DNA of 64,000 nucleotides from VXNE01 sp965206615 (GTDB taxonomy: Bacteria > Pseudomonadota > Gammaproteobacteria > Pseudomonadales > Azotimanducaceae): NCBI GenBank assembly GCA_965206615.1, contig CBDBKI010000005.1, positions 3,596,001 through 3,660,000 of the forward strand, written 5' to 3'. The notes beneath the pieces are model-generated. The model was not told the DNA's origin. It was given only the letters and a program-made list of their open reading frames with translations, and made no database searches. This document shows positions 39,142-51,004 of this stretch, piece by piece. The stretch's first letter is position 1, and each line of letters opens with the position of its first letter. The position numbers and the translations under genes are program-made.

Positions 39142-40133
39142 GGGTCCCTCCGGTCCGCACCAGGACCAACCTCCCCGGCGCGGGCGTGCGGCAGCGCGTC
39201 CGGGAAGTCGCCCACTTCGCGCAACACGCTCGTGGCGTACGCGCCCTTCCCGAGCGTGAACTCGACGGTGAGCGTCTCGCCCTCGGCGGACCAGGACAGG
39301 TCGCTCGGGACGACGGCCAACGCCCGTCGCTCGAAGCGCAGACCGACGTGCTCCAGGGCATCGGAGATGTCCGGGTACGCTTCCACCACGCTCGACTCGA
39401 GCGCCAGCGCCGCGTCGGTGGCCTGGCTACGTCCCCGTCCCCAGAGCGGGCCGGACGGTGCGCCGTCCACGAGCGCCTCGCCGGCAAGCGTCGCCCGCCA
39501 CGTGCCGTCGGCGACCCGTCGCCCCAGCACCTCGTTGAACAGGAAGCTGCGCAGGCTCGACAGGTAGAGCGAGCGGGTGAAACGCGGTACGCGCGGCCGC
39601 CCGTCCCGGATCCATCGACGGGCGGCCGCCACGTTGCCGCCATCCGTCCCGAACCGCTGGGCGCCGAAGTAGTTGGGCGCCCCGTGGCGCCGGACGCGCT
39701 CGAGATGCGCTGCGGCATCCCCCGACAGCCCGCGTATGCGAATGCGGAACCGGTTCGACCGGAGCTCTCCCCGGCGCAGCTTGCGCGCATGGCGTTGCGC
39801 GCACAGGATGCGCACTTCCTCGCCCAGCGACTCCACCTCGTGACGCGGGCACCGCACGCTGAACCACTGGCGGGCCACTGCGTACCGGTCCTTCATGCCG
39901 GCGTAGGAGACGTCGGCGCGCGGCACCCCCGACGCCGCGGCGAGGCGGCGCTGCACCTCCCCCGTCGTCACGCCACGCTTCGCGACGTGCACGTAGAGGT
40001 GCTCGCCGGCGCCCGTCGGTTCGAACCCGAGCGACTCCGCCACCTCGAAGTCCTCGCAGGCCGTGCGCAGCACACCGGTGACGGCAGACGCCCCGGTGTC
40101 CGACCGGGGCCAGGTGGCGGGCCAGGCGTTCAC
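39138..40133 (-). CDS. truD: tRNA pseudouridine(13) synthase TruD
   Basis: A 331-aa pseudouridine synthase. Hallmarks are the N-terminal EDFEVAE, the catalytic Asp in YAGMKDRYAVARQWFSV, and PNYFGAQRFGTDGGN. The GTG at 40133 overlaps the ftsB stop by four bases (GTGA). In many relatives ispD, ispF, surE and pcm surround truD; none is present here. Confidence 0.93.
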   Translation of the reverse strand: MNAWPATWPRSDTGASAVTGVLRTACEDFEVAESLGFEPTGAGEHLYVHVAKRGVTTGEVQRRLAAASGVPRADVSYAGMKDRYAVARQWFSVRCPRHEVESLGEEVRILCAQRHARKLRRGELRSNRFRIRIRGLSGDAAAHLERVRRHGAPNYFGAQRFGTDGGNVAAARRWIRDGRPRVPRFTRSLYLSSLRSFLFNEVLGRRVADGTWRATLAGEALVDGAPSGPLWGRGRSQATDAALALESSVVEAYPDISDALEHVGLRFERRALAVVPSDLSWSAEGETLTVEFTLGKGAYATSVLREVGDFPDALPHARAGEVGPGADRRDP

Positions 40134-40447
40134 CGGCGGAACGCCGATGCGGAGCCTTCGTTGACGCCGTCCTCGTCGACGACGAGGTAGAACGTCTCTC
40201 CTTCGACCACCATGCCGAGGTCCGTGCGTGCACGCGCCTCGACCGCTTCGAGCCCCGACCGCAGCGCCGTCACCTCGGCGGCGAGTACGCGGTTGCGCTG
40301 TTCGAGCCGCTCGTTGAGCCGTTGCTCCCGCTCGATGGCATTGGCAAGCGCGGCGGACGCGAAATATCCGGAGTCCCCGTACCAATAACGGTACTGCAGG
40401 GCCGCGACGACGAGGAGACCGAGCGCGAGGAACACGAAGCGCATCAT
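40130..40447 (-). CDS. ftsB: Cell division protein FtsB
   Basis: A 105-aa bitopic protein of the FtsQLB divisome complex. One N-terminal membrane helix (FVFLALGLLVVAALQYRYW) is followed by a coiled coil (residues 35-75, with Leu heptads through EREQRLNERLEQRNRVLAAE) and a short periplasmic tail. The ATG at 40447 overlaps the eno stop (ATGA). Location directly after eno is standard. Confidence 0.92.
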   Translation of the reverse strand: MMRFVFLALGLLVVAALQYRYWYGDSGYFASAALANAIEREQRLNERLEQRNRVLAAEVTALRSGLEAVEARARTDLGMVVEGETFYLVVDEDGVNEGSASAFRR

Positions 40448-41751
40448 CCGGTCCCCGAGCCGCGCCGCAGTTCCGCCATGCCCCGGTACGATGCGCATTC
40501 GCCAAGCAGCTCTTCGATGCACAGCAGCCGGTTGTACTTGGCGACCCGGTCCGAGCGGCTCAGGCTGCCGGTCTTGATCTGGCCGGCGCCGGTGCCGACG
40601 GCGAGGTCCGCGATCGTCGTGTCCTCGGTCTCTCCGGAGCGGTGCGAGATCACGGTGGCGTAGCCGTGGGCATGGGCCATGCGCACGGTCTCGAGCGTCT
40701 CCCAGAGCGTGCCGATCTGGTTCAGCTTGACGAGGATCGCGTTGGCGGCGCCCGACTCGATGCCGCGCCCGAGAAAGGTCGTGTTGGTGACGAAGAGATC
40801 GTCTCCCACCAGCTGCACGCGCTCCCCGAGTTCGCGCGTGAGCTGCGTCCAGCCGTCCCAGTCGTCCTCATCGAGACCATCCTCGATGGAGGCGATCGGG
40901 TGGCGCTCCACCAGGGCCGCGAGCCAGGCCCGGAAGTCCGCCCCGGTGAACGTCCTGCCTTCACCGGCCAGCACGTACCGGCCTGCCTCGCAGAACTCCG
41001 ATGCCGCGCAGTCGAGCGCCAGGAACACGTCGCGCCCGAGGTCGTACCCGGCACGACCGACCGCGGTCGAGATCATGTCGAGCGCCGCGGCGTTGGACGG
41101 CAGGTCCGGCGCGAAGCCGCCCTCGTCGCCCACTGCGGTGGAGAGGCCCGCCTCGCGGAGCACCGCCTTCAGCGCATGGAACACTTCGACGCCGCAACGG
41201 ACCGCTTCCCGGAACGTCGGCGCGGCCACGGGCTGTACCATGAACTCCTGGATGTCCACGTTGTTGTCGGCGTGCTCGCCGCCGTTCAGGATATTCATCA
41301 TCGGCACGGGCATGCGAACCGCGTCGTCCGCGCTGCCGTGGAGTTCCTGAATGTGCCGGAACAGGGGGATGCCGCGGTCCGCCGCGGCCGCTTTCGCGGC
41401 CGCCAGCGACACAGCCAGGATGGCATTCGCACCGAGACGCGATTTGTTGTCCGTCCCGTCGACGGCGATCATCGTCCGGTCGAGCCGTTCCTGATCCGCC
41501 GCTTCGACACCGCGCAGCGCCGGCGCGATGTCCCGCACGATCCCGCCTACCGCCCGCAACACGCCCTTGCCGCCGTAACGGGACGGATCCCCGTCGCGCA
41601 ACTCGAGCGCCTCACGGGACCCGGTGGAGGCGCCGGAGGGCGCCAGTGCGCTGCCGCGGGCGCCGCCGCGCAGCACCACCTCGGCCTGCACCGTCGGGTT
41701 GCCCCGGGAATCGAGCGCCTCCCGCGCGACGATCGTCTCGACGATGCTCAC
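40444..41751 (-). CDS. eno: Enolase
   Basis: A 435-aa glycolytic enzyme converting 2-phosphoglycerate to phosphoenolpyruvate. Key motifs: GNPTVQAEV, AVGDEGGFAPDL with the catalytic Glu, the metal ligands in SIEDGLDEDDW, ILVKLNQIGTL with the catalytic Lys, and SHRSGETEDTTIADLAV. The GTG at 41751 overlaps the kdsA stop (GTGA). Confidence 0.97.
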   Translation of the reverse strand: MSIVETIVAREALDSRGNPTVQAEVVLRGGARGSALAPSGASTGSREALELRDGDPSRYGGKGVLRAVGGIVRDIAPALRGVEAADQERLDRTMIAVDGTDNKSRLGANAILAVSLAAAKAAAADRGIPLFRHIQELHGSADDAVRMPVPMMNILNGGEHADNNVDIQEFMVQPVAAPTFREAVRCGVEVFHALKAVLREAGLSTAVGDEGGFAPDLPSNAAALDMISTAVGRAGYDLGRDVFLALDCAASEFCEAGRYVLAGEGRTFTGADFRAWLAALVERHPIASIEDGLDEDDWDGWTQLTRELGERVQLVGDDLFVTNTTFLGRGIESGAANAILVKLNQIGTLWETLETVRMAHAHGYATVISHRSGETEDTTIADLAVGTGAGQIKTGSLSRSDRVAKYNRLLCIEELLGECASYRGMAELRRGSGTG

Positions 41752-42586
41752 GATGTGTCCCCGTCGCCCTCGAGATACGCGCGCGCCTTGACCACCCGGT
41801 CGATCGCCACGAGGCCCTCGAGCAACTCGGCCATGCGGTCGAGCGGCCAGGAGTTCGGACCGTCCGAGAGGGCTTCCTCGGGGCGCGGATGCGTCTCCAT
41901 GAAGATGCCGGCGACCCCGGCGGCAACGGCGGCGCGAGCCAGCACCGGGACCATTTCCCGCTGGCCGCCGGACGTGGCGCCCTGTCCCCCGGGCATCTGC
42001 ACGGAATGGGTGGCGTCGTACACCACCGGACAGCCCGTCTCGCGCAGGATGGCAAGGGAGCGCATGTCCGAGACGAGGTTGTTGTAACCGAAGCTCGCGC
42101 CCCGTTCGCACACCATGATGTCGTCGTTGCCGGTCGAGCGGGCCTTGTCGACCACGTGGCGCATGTCCCCCGGGGCGAGGAACTGGCCTTTCTTGATGTT
42201 CACGGGCTTGTTCAGCGCGCACACGTTGCGAATGAAGTTCGTCTGGCGACACAGGAACGCCGGGGTCTGCAGCACGGAGATCACGTCCGCCACCTCGTCG
42301 AGGGGCGTGTCCTCGTGCACGTCGGTCAGGACCGGGACGCCGACTTCGTCCCGCACCCGCTCGAGGATGCGCAAGCCCTCGGCGAGTCCCGGACCGCGGT
42401 AGCTCGCGTGCGAGGAGCGGTTGGCCTTGTCGAAGGAACTCTTGTAGACGAACGGCAGATCGAGCGCTCCCGCGATCTCCTTCAGGCGCGACGAGGTCTC
42501 GAGCGCAAGCGCCTCGCTTTCGATCACGCACGGGCCGGCGATCAGGAAGATCGGCAAGCGGTTCCCGACTTCGAAGCCCGCGAGCT

Positions 42587-42590
<4 letters not shown>
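41748..42590 (-). CDS. kdsA: 3-deoxy-D-manno-octulosonate 8-phosphate synthase
   Basis: A 280-aa enzyme that condenses phosphoenolpyruvate with arabinose 5-phosphate for Kdo of lipopolysaccharide. Motifs: FLIAGPCVIES, VYKSSFDKANRSS, the phosphate-binding QTPAFLCRQTNF and VYDATHSVQMPGG. The GTG at 42590 overlaps the pyrG stop (GTGA). Confidence 0.97.
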
Positions 42591-44251
<1,661 letters not shown>

Positions 44252-44439
44252 CGCCCCACCTTGGCCAACCACCGTAACGGTTCCGCACTCCTGGCAGCGA
44301 GCGCCCGCGCGTGCTGCAAGATGGAATTGCACCTTAGCAAAACGTCCCTCCAAGCTCAAACTCAACTGCACGCACAGTGCGCCGACGGGCGACCTCGCGA
44401 GACCCGCGCGCGGGGTTTGCGATGCCGGGACGAAGCGCG

Positions 44440-46290
44440 TCAGGCATCGGGAAGGTACGGTTCCATCATCGCGTCCACCTCGGAGCGAAACGCCTCGACC
44501 ACATCCTCGTCGACGTCATCGCACTGCCACCTGCCCTGGCGGAAGGCCTCGTAGGGCACATCGGCCGTGGCCGCCGTGCCGAGGTTCGGCCGGCTGAGTT
44601 CCCAGAGATCGAACGCCGTCCACTCTCCGGTGCGGCAGAAATAACGGAACACCCGGTCGATCTCGTCGCGTTCCAGCGACCGGAACACCGTCTTGCGCCA
44701 GCGGTAGCCGCCGTAGTGATCCGGGCCGTCCGGCGGCACCTCGAAGGACACCGGCCGGCCGCTCAGCAGGTGGACCCGAACGCCCTCGCGCGAGAGGGCC
44801 GGCAGGATGTGCCAGTAGTCGTTCAGGTAGGGATAGGGTGCGAACATGCTCCAGTACTGGGCGAGGTTGAGGGAGTACACCAGGGGCGCCAACCAGGGAC
44901 GGAAGTCCCGCCACTCGCGCAACGGGGGATAGGTCGCCGCGTTCCACGCCAGCACGAGGACCAACGCCGACGCCACGAAGAGCCGGCCGAGAGTACCGTG
45001 CACGCCACGCGCGTCGCCCCGCCCGAACAGCATCCCACCCGTCGCGCCGATCGCGCCCCGGTGGTTGCCGATCCAGGCATACACGCGCTCCCCCGCCGCC
45101 GGTCCGGGCAGCACCTTCCGAAGCCAGGGACGCGCAGAACGCTGCACCACGACCAGCACCGCATCCCAGCCCCGGCGGTACCGCGGCGCCGACCCCGGCG
45201 AGCCGTCCGCCGGCTCCGCGACCGACCACGCGAAGCTGTCCTCGAGGATACGGGCCGCGACCGGGTCCGATTGCGCCTCGCGCAGCGCGGCGCCGCGAAT
45301 GCCGCAGCACGCCAGCAGGAACCGGCACGCGAACGCACAGAAGCGGCATTCGCGGTCGAAGAACAGCACGAGATCGGAGCCCTTCGGATCGGCCTTCGCG
45401 GCGTGCCACCGGGCCAGCGCGTCGACCACCCGGGTCGGGACGAGCGGGACGATGGACACCAGCGAAATGAACGGGAACAGGCCCACCTCGAGGCTCAGCC
45501 AGATGCCGATCTCGAGGCCGACCAGCGCCACCAGTCCGATCACGCGACACCAGAGAGCCGGCACGAGCATCAGGAGCGGCCCCAGGCACTCCATCCAGAA
45601 CACGACCAGCGTCAGCGGCCCGACGAGCCAGTCCCAGTGGCGCCAGTGCCGCGCGAACTCGGTGGTGAAGGCCTCGAGGTGCAGCGCCATGGAGACCGCC
45701 GTTCCGTCGCTCCACCACTGTTCGCCGGTCTTGAGGATGCCGGCCATGAACCAGACCAGCAGGACCTGGATCGCGTAGGCCGCGGTCGCCATGGACCGGT
45801 ACGCGGTCTGCGGGCGGGGGCCGAACCACTGTGCGGTCAACGAGTAACGCTGTCCGAGCGGCAGGAAGGCTGCGAAGAAGGCCATCACCACCAGGGTCTT
45901 GTCCCCGCCCTGCAGCAGCAGCGGATTGCGCGCCGTCAGGGACGCCAGCAGCACGAACAGCACGAAGGCGGACAGTCGCGAGCGAATGCCGAGGAGCAAC
46001 GTCAGGCTCACGAGGAAGCGCAGCACCTCGAGCACGTACGGCAGAAGCGCTCCGTCGGAGAGCCAGTACACGGACCAGACCCACGGGCTCTCCCAGGCGC
46101 GCGAGTCCGCCGCGGAGATCACGCCGGCCGCCGAGTGGAACGCATGCCAGTCCCCCAGGCGAATGCACTGGTCGGCGAGGATCGTCAGCGCCAGCAGGAT
46201 GCGGAACAGGCCGACGGCGCGCAGGTCAAAGACGAACGGCGACCGGCCGTGCGGCCGGGCATCGACGACCCCTGCGGCTACGTTGCTCAG
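44440..46290 (-). CDS. HTTM-domain membrane protein with DCC thiol-oxidoreductase domain
   Basis: About 616 aa. The N-terminal 250 residues form a multi-pass HTTM domain (RAVGLFRILLALTILADQC, ending near LVPTRVVDAL), related to vitamin-K-dependent carboxylase membrane domains. A DCC/DUF393 motif with Cys-x2-Cys follows (LVLFFDRECRFCAFACRFLL). A further membrane helix and a C-terminal soluble part (residues 430-616) complete it. No ATG/GTG start exists at the expected place: the frame begins best at a CTG (46290) overlapping the tilS stop as CTGA, or further upstream inside tilS. Function unknown. Confidence 0.75.
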   Translation of the reverse strand: MSNVAAGVVDARPHGRSPFVFDLRAVGLFRILLALTILADQCIRLGDWHAFHSAAGVISAADSRAWESPWVWSVYWLSDGALLPYVLEVLRFLVSLTLLLGIRSRLSAFVLFVLLASLTARNPLLLQGGDKTLVVMAFFAAFLPLGQRYSLTAQWFGPRPQTAYRSMATAAYAIQVLLVWFMAGILKTGEQWWSDGTAVSMALHLEAFTTEFARHWRHWDWLVGPLTLVVFWMECLGPLLMLVPALWCRVIGLVALVGLEIGIWLSLEVGLFPFISLVSIVPLVPTRVVDALARWHAAKADPKGSDLVLFFDRECRFCAFACRFLLACCGIRGAALREAQSDPVAARILEDSFAWSVAEPADGSPGSAPRYRRGWDAVLVVVQRSARPWLRKVLPGPAAGERVYAWIGNHRGAIGATGGMLFGRGDARGVHGTLGRLFVASALVLVLAWNAATYPPLREWRDFRPWLAPLVYSLNLAQYWSMFAPYPYLNDYWHILPALSREGVRVHLLSGRPVSFEVPPDGPDHYGGYRWRKTVFRSLERDEIDRVFRYFCRTGEWTAFDLWELSRPNLGTAATADVPYEAFRQGRWQCDDVDEDVVEAFRSEVDAMMEPYLPDA

Positions 46291-47483
46291 CCCGGACCCC
46301 CACCGGGAGCGGGTTGCCAGCAGGGCCACCAGCCCCCGTCGACCGCACGCGTCCCGGACACGGCGATGCCGGGCACCGCCACGAGTGCATCGCCCTCGAA
46401 GAGCAGCGGCCACGCCGACCGTCGCCAGGGTGGCACGCCGGCTTCCTGGAACAGCGCCTTGAGCGTCTTCGTCACGCCGCGGCCGGCCGGAGCGATGCAC
46501 TCGCCGCCGCGTCTGTATCCAACCGTCCAGGTGGTGGCATCGGGCAATCCCCGTCCCGCGCGCCGCCACGCCAGAGTGCCCTGCCCGAAGGTGGCCGCGC
46601 AGCCAGCGCGCACCTGCAGCGGCGGGTCCTGCTCCCGGGCGGATGCATCGGGCTCCACCAGGTGCAGAAAGCCCCCATGCCGACGCACAGTGCGACCGTC
46701 CCGAAGCCGGATGGCCGGACTGGCCCCCGGACGTGCGCGTGCCTGGCGCAGCATCTCCTCGATGCCTCGATCGGACACCGCGGCCCCCAGCCAGTCGCGC
46801 AGGGCGGCCTTGCCGAGCCCCGCGACGGCGACGGGTGCGCCGGCCGGGCGGACGACCCAGTCACCGGCCCGCGCCGCGAGCCTCGCTGCAGCGCCCGGAA
46901 AGCGCGCCTCGAGCCGCGGCAGGATCTGGTGGCGAATGTAGTTGCGGTCGTAGGCGAGATCCGCGTTGCTCGGGTCCTCCACCCAGTGCAGCCGGTGCTC
47001 GGCGGCGTATTCGCCGAGCGCCTCCCTGCGCACGCCCAGGAAGGGACGACACAGCCGTCCCGCGCCCAGCGGACGTTCGCGCGGCATGCCGATCGGCGCG
47101 CGCCCGGTCGCCGCCTGCCAGAGCACCGTCTCGGCCTGGTCGTCGGCGTGGTGCGCGAGCAACAGGACTTCGCCGGCCGCGAGCGCGGTGCGCCAGACCC
47201 CATACCGGGCGCGGCGCGCACCCGCCTCCACATTGCCCGGACGCGGCGGCCGCCGCAGGGCGTGAAACGGCACCCCGAGCGTGGCCGCGAAGGCACCGCA
47301 GTGGCGCTCCCACGTACACGCCTCCGGCTGCAGCCCATGATTGATGTGGATGCCGCGCAACCTGTCGGGTACCACGAGGGTCGCCACGGCATGCAGCAGC
47401 ACCGTGGAGTCGAGGCCGCCGCTCAACGCCACGGCCAGCGGCACGCCAATTGGCACCCCGGCAACGGCTTCGCGGATGTCCAT
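46287..47483 (-). CDS. tilS: tRNA(Ile)-lysidine synthase TilS
   Basis: A 398-aa N-type ATP pyrophosphatase that converts the wobble C of tRNA-Ile(CAU) to lysidine. The PP-loop is VALSGGLDSTVLLHAV; further conserved parts are HINHGLQP, AHHADDQAETVLWQ and RNYIRHQILPRLE. The C-terminal domain has the FQEAGVPPWRR motif. The ATG at 47483 starts 27 nt after dnaE. In E. coli tilS also lies downstream of dnaE (with accA between), so the linkage is expected although accA is missing. Confidence 0.93.
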   Translation of the reverse strand: MDIREAVAGVPIGVPLAVALSGGLDSTVLLHAVATLVVPDRLRGIHINHGLQPEACTWERHCGAFAATLGVPFHALRRPPRPGNVEAGARRARYGVWRTALAAGEVLLLAHHADDQAETVLWQAATGRAPIGMPRERPLGAGRLCRPFLGVRREALGEYAAEHRLHWVEDPSNADLAYDRNYIRHQILPRLEARFPGAAARLAARAGDWVVRPAGAPVAVAGLGKAALRDWLGAAVSDRGIEEMLRQARARPGASPAIRLRDGRTVRRHGGFLHLVEPDASAREQDPPLQVRAGCAATFGQGTLAWRRAGRGLPDATTWTVGYRRGGECIAPAGRGVTKTLKALFQEAGVPPWRRSAWPLLFEGDALVAVPGIAVSGTRAVDGGWWPCWQPAPGGGPG

Positions 47484-47509
47484 CGATGCCGCGCGCGCGG
47501 ACGCAGCCG

Positions 47510-50500
47510 TCAGCCGGCCCGATACACGAGCCGGACCCGATCCGGTCCGAAGGCCTCGGCGAGGCCCCGCAGCAGATCGTCGGTTGGCACCACGCGCCAG
47601 CCCTCGCCGAGCCGCACGCGGCCGCTGGCGCCGTTGCAGCGGCAGATCACCGAGACCGGACATCCCCCGCCGTTCGACGCGGGATCCCGATGCGACTCCA
47701 GGACGTGCTGCAGCCGGTGGCCGAACTCGGCATCGGGCGCGGCCTGTCCGAGAGAGATCTCCAGGCACTGGGCAAACCGCGCGCGCGCCTCCGCGACCGT
47801 GTAGATCGCGTCCGCGCGCAACCGCTGGCCGGAGAAGTCGTCCTGCTGGACCGTGCCCTCGACGACCACGATGGCATCCTTGTAGAGCTTGCCCCGATGC
47901 TCCCGGAACGTGTCGCCGAACACGCTGACCTCGATGCGGGCGCTCTTGTCGTCGAGCACCGCAAACGCCATGGCACTACCGTTGGCGCCGCCGCGCGTGC
48001 GCTGGGAGACCACCAGGCCGGCGACGGTCTGGCGGCGCCGACCGATGGTGAGATCCGCGATCCGTTGCGGGGTGAAGCCGCGCAGTTCCTCGACATAGTC
48101 GTCGATGGGGTGACCCGTCAGGTAGAGGCCGAGCGTGTCCTTCTCCGCCCCGAGGCGCTCGCGCCGGCTCCAGGGCGGTACCCTGCGGTCCGCCCGTCCA
48201 CCGGTCTGGCTGGCGACGCCGCCGAACATGTCGTGCATGCCGAGCTCGGCGTTCCGCGCGGCCTGCTCCGCGCCCTGCAGCGCGGCCGGGGCTTCCGTCG
48301 CCAACCGCGCCCGCGTCGCGTCGACCTCCTCGCCGTCCATGGCGAAGCAATCCATCGCGCCGGCGCGGATGAGGGCCTCGACAACGCGCTTGCCGGCGCG
48401 CCCATCGATGCGCGCGCAGAAGTCACGCAGGTCGCGAAACGGACCGCGCGCCGTCCGCTCCGCGACGATCGCCTCGACGGGCCCCTCCCCGACCTCCCGC
48501 ACCGCGCCGAGCCCGTACAGGATCCCCGGGCGCGGTGGCGCAGCGGAGGCGGCACCCGCCGCTTCGACCGGCGCCGCGGAGAACCGGTATGCGCTGCGGT
48601 TCACGTCCGGCGGCAACAGCCGCAGACCCATGCGACGCACCTCGTCGACCAGCGTCACGACCTTGTCGATGTTGCGCATGTCCGCGGACAGCACGGCGGC
48701 CATGAACTCGGCGGGATAGTGCGTCTTCAGCCACGCGGTCTGGAAACTGACGATGCCGTACGTCGTCGCGTGGCCCTTGACGAAGGCGTAGCCCGCGAAT
48801 TTCTCCATCTGGTCGAAGATGCCGCTCGCAATGTCGGGGTCGATGCCCTGCGCACGGACCCCGTCCATGTACTGCGACCGCACGCGCGCCATCTCGTCCG
48901 GCTTCTTCTTGCCCATCGCGCGGCGCAGCAGGTCCGCCTGGCCGAGCGTGAATCCGGCCAGGGACTGGGCGGCGCTCATGACCTGTTCCTGGTACAGCAT
49001 GACCCCGTAGGTTCCCTTGAGGGCCGGCTCGAGGAGCGGATGAGGGAATTCCACCCGCGCCCTGCCATGCTTGCGCTCGACGTATTCCGTCGTCGCGCCG
49101 GACTGCATGGGCCCCGGGCGATAGAGCGCCACGAGGGCGATGACGTCGTTGATGTTGTCCGGACTGAGGTTCCGGATGAGGTCCTTCATGCCGGTGGACT
49201 CGAGCTGGAAGACGGCGGTGGTCTCGCCGCTGCGGAGCAACGCATAGGTGGCCGGATCGTCGAGCGGAATGGCATCGATGTCGACCGGCGCCTCGCCCGC
49301 CCGTGCACGGCGCTCGTTCACGGCCCGTATCGCCCAGTCGATGATGGTCAGCGTCTTGAGTCCGAGGAAGTCGAACTTCACGAGCCCGACGCGCTCGACA
49401 TCGTCCTTGTCGAACTGCGAGACCGCGCCGCCGCTCGAGTCATCGGCGTACAGCGGCACGAAGTCGGTCAGCGCCGAGGGGGCGATCACCACGCCGCCGG
49501 CGTGCCGGCCGACGTTGCGCACGATGCCCTCGAGCCGATAGGCCATGTCCACGATCTCCGCGGCATCGTCGTTCTCTTCGATGAACTGCTTGAGATCGGG
49601 CTCGCGCGCAACGGCCGCGGCAAGCGTCATGCCTACTTCGAACGGGATCATCTTGGCGATCCTGTCGCCGAGGCCGTAGGGCTTGGCCTGTACGCGCGTC
49701 ACGTCCCGCACCACGGCTTTGGCGGCCATCGTGCCGAACGTCACGATCTGGCTCACGGCGTCGCGGCCGTAACGATCCGCGACGTGGTGGATGACGGAGT
49801 CCCGTCCCACCATGCAGAAGTCGATGTCGAAGTCCGGCATCGAGACCCGCTCCGGGTTCAGGAAGCGCTCGAAGATCAGTTCGTAGGCGATCGGATCGAC
49901 ATTGGTGATGCCGAGGGCCCAGGCGACGAGCGACCCGGAGCCGGAGCCGCGCCCGGGACCGACGGGCACCCCGTGTTCCTTCGCCCAGGTCACGAACTCG
50001 GCCACGATGAGGTAATACCCGGCAAAGCCCATCTGCCGGATGACGCCGAGTTCGTAGTTCAGTCGCTCGCGGTAGGTCGCTTCGTCCACCTCCCCGAGGG
50101 ACGCGAGTTTCGCATCGAGTCCCGCGGCGGCCGAGCCGTCGAGGTGCTCCTCCAGCGAGACGTCGGCCGGGACCGGATAGTCCGGCAGGTGGTAGGTGCC
50201 GAGCTTGAGGTCGAGATTGCAGCGCAGGGCGATCTCGACGGCATTCTCGAGCGCCTCCGGCAGGTCGGCGAACAGTTCCGCCATGGCATCGGCGCTGCGC
50301 AGATGCTGCTGCGCGCTGTAGAGGCGCGGCCGGCGGGGATCGTCGAGGGTGCGACCCTGCTGGATGCAGACGCGCGTCTCGTGCGCTTCGAAGTCGTCCG
50401 GGTCCAGGAAGCAGACGTCGTTGGTGGCCACCACCGGGACGGACCGCCGCACCGCGAGGTCTACCGCCTCGGCCAGGTAGCGATCCTCGTCTGCACGCCC

Positions 50501-51004
50501 CGTACGCCGCACCTCGAGATAGAAGCGGTCGCCAAACACGCGCCGCCAGTCGTCGGCGAGCCGCGCGCCGCGCTCGGGGCTGCCGGCGAGGAGCGCCCGG
50601 CCGATGTCGCCGTCAGCCGCGCCGGAGAGCGCGATCAGCCCGCCGGCCGCTGCGAAGATGGACTCCCGGTCGACCACGCCGCTACCCTGGCCCACGTGGG
50701 CGCGTGAAATCAGCTTCAGCAGATGCGCATAGCCCGCATCGGTCGCCGCGAGGAGCAGGCAGCGATCGACCTCCCCGTCGCCATCCGCGCTCCGATACCG
50801 CATGTCCGCGCCGACGATGGGCTTGATCCCCGCGGCCTGGCACGCCTCGTAGAACTTCACCAGACCGAAGAGGTTGCCGCGATCGGTCACCGCCACCGCC
50901 GGCATCCCGAGTGCCGCCACACGTTTCACGAGTTGGGGAACCCGGATCAGGCCGTCCGCGATGGAGTATTCGGTGTGGACCGAGAGATGCACGAAGGCGG
51001 TCAT
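47510..51004 (-). CDS. dnaE: DNA polymerase III alpha subunit
   Basis: A 1,164-aa replicative polymerase. The PHP domain begins FVHLSVHTEYSIADGLI; the catalytic palm has MPDFDIDFCMVGRDSVIHHV and a third acidic residue further on; the finger region is ALVALYRPGPMQSG, and MLYQEQVMSAAQSLAGF leads to the thumb and tandem HhH region. The OB-fold is RQTVAGLVVSQRTRGG. The ATG at 51004 overlaps rnhB (ATGA). Confidence 0.97.
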   Translation of the reverse strand: MTAFVHLSVHTEYSIADGLIRVPQLVKRVAALGMPAVAVTDRGNLFGLVKFYEACQAAGIKPIVGADMRYRSADGDGEVDRCLLLAATDAGYAHLLKLISRAHVGQGSGVVDRESIFAAAGGLIALSGAADGDIGRALLAGSPERGARLADDWRRVFGDRFYLEVRRTGRADEDRYLAEAVDLAVRRSVPVVATNDVCFLDPDDFEAHETRVCIQQGRTLDDPRRPRLYSAQQHLRSADAMAELFADLPEALENAVEIALRCNLDLKLGTYHLPDYPVPADVSLEEHLDGSAAAGLDAKLASLGEVDEATYRERLNYELGVIRQMGFAGYYLIVAEFVTWAKEHGVPVGPGRGSGSGSLVAWALGITNVDPIAYELIFERFLNPERVSMPDFDIDFCMVGRDSVIHHVADRYGRDAVSQIVTFGTMAAKAVVRDVTRVQAKPYGLGDRIAKMIPFEVGMTLAAAVAREPDLKQFIEENDDAAEIVDMAYRLEGIVRNVGRHAGGVVIAPSALTDFVPLYADDSSGGAVSQFDKDDVERVGLVKFDFLGLKTLTIIDWAIRAVNERRARAGEAPVDIDAIPLDDPATYALLRSGETTAVFQLESTGMKDLIRNLSPDNINDVIALVALYRPGPMQSGATTEYVERKHGRARVEFPHPLLEPALKGTYGVMLYQEQVMSAAQSLAGFTLGQADLLRRAMGKKKPDEMARVRSQYMDGVRAQGIDPDIASGIFDQMEKFAGYAFVKGHATTYGIVSFQTAWLKTHYPAEFMAAVLSADMRNIDKVVTLVDEVRRMGLRLLPPDVNRSAYRFSAAPVEAAGAASAAPPRPGILYGLGAVREVGEGPVEAIVAERTARGPFRDLRDFCARIDGRAGKRVVEALIRAGAMDCFAMDGEEVDATRARLATEAPAALQGAEQAARNAELGMHDMFGGVASQTGGRADRRVPPWSRRERLGAEKDTLGLYLTGHPIDDYVEELRGFTPQRIADLTIGRRRQTVAGLVVSQRTRGGANGSAMAFAVLDDKSARIEVSVFGDTFREHRGKLYKDAIVVVEGTVQQDDFSGQRLRADAIYTVAEARARFAQCLEISLGQAAPDAEFGHRLQHVLESHRDPASNGGGCPVSVICRCNGASGRVRLGEGWRVVPTDDLLRGLAEAFGPDRVRLVYRAG

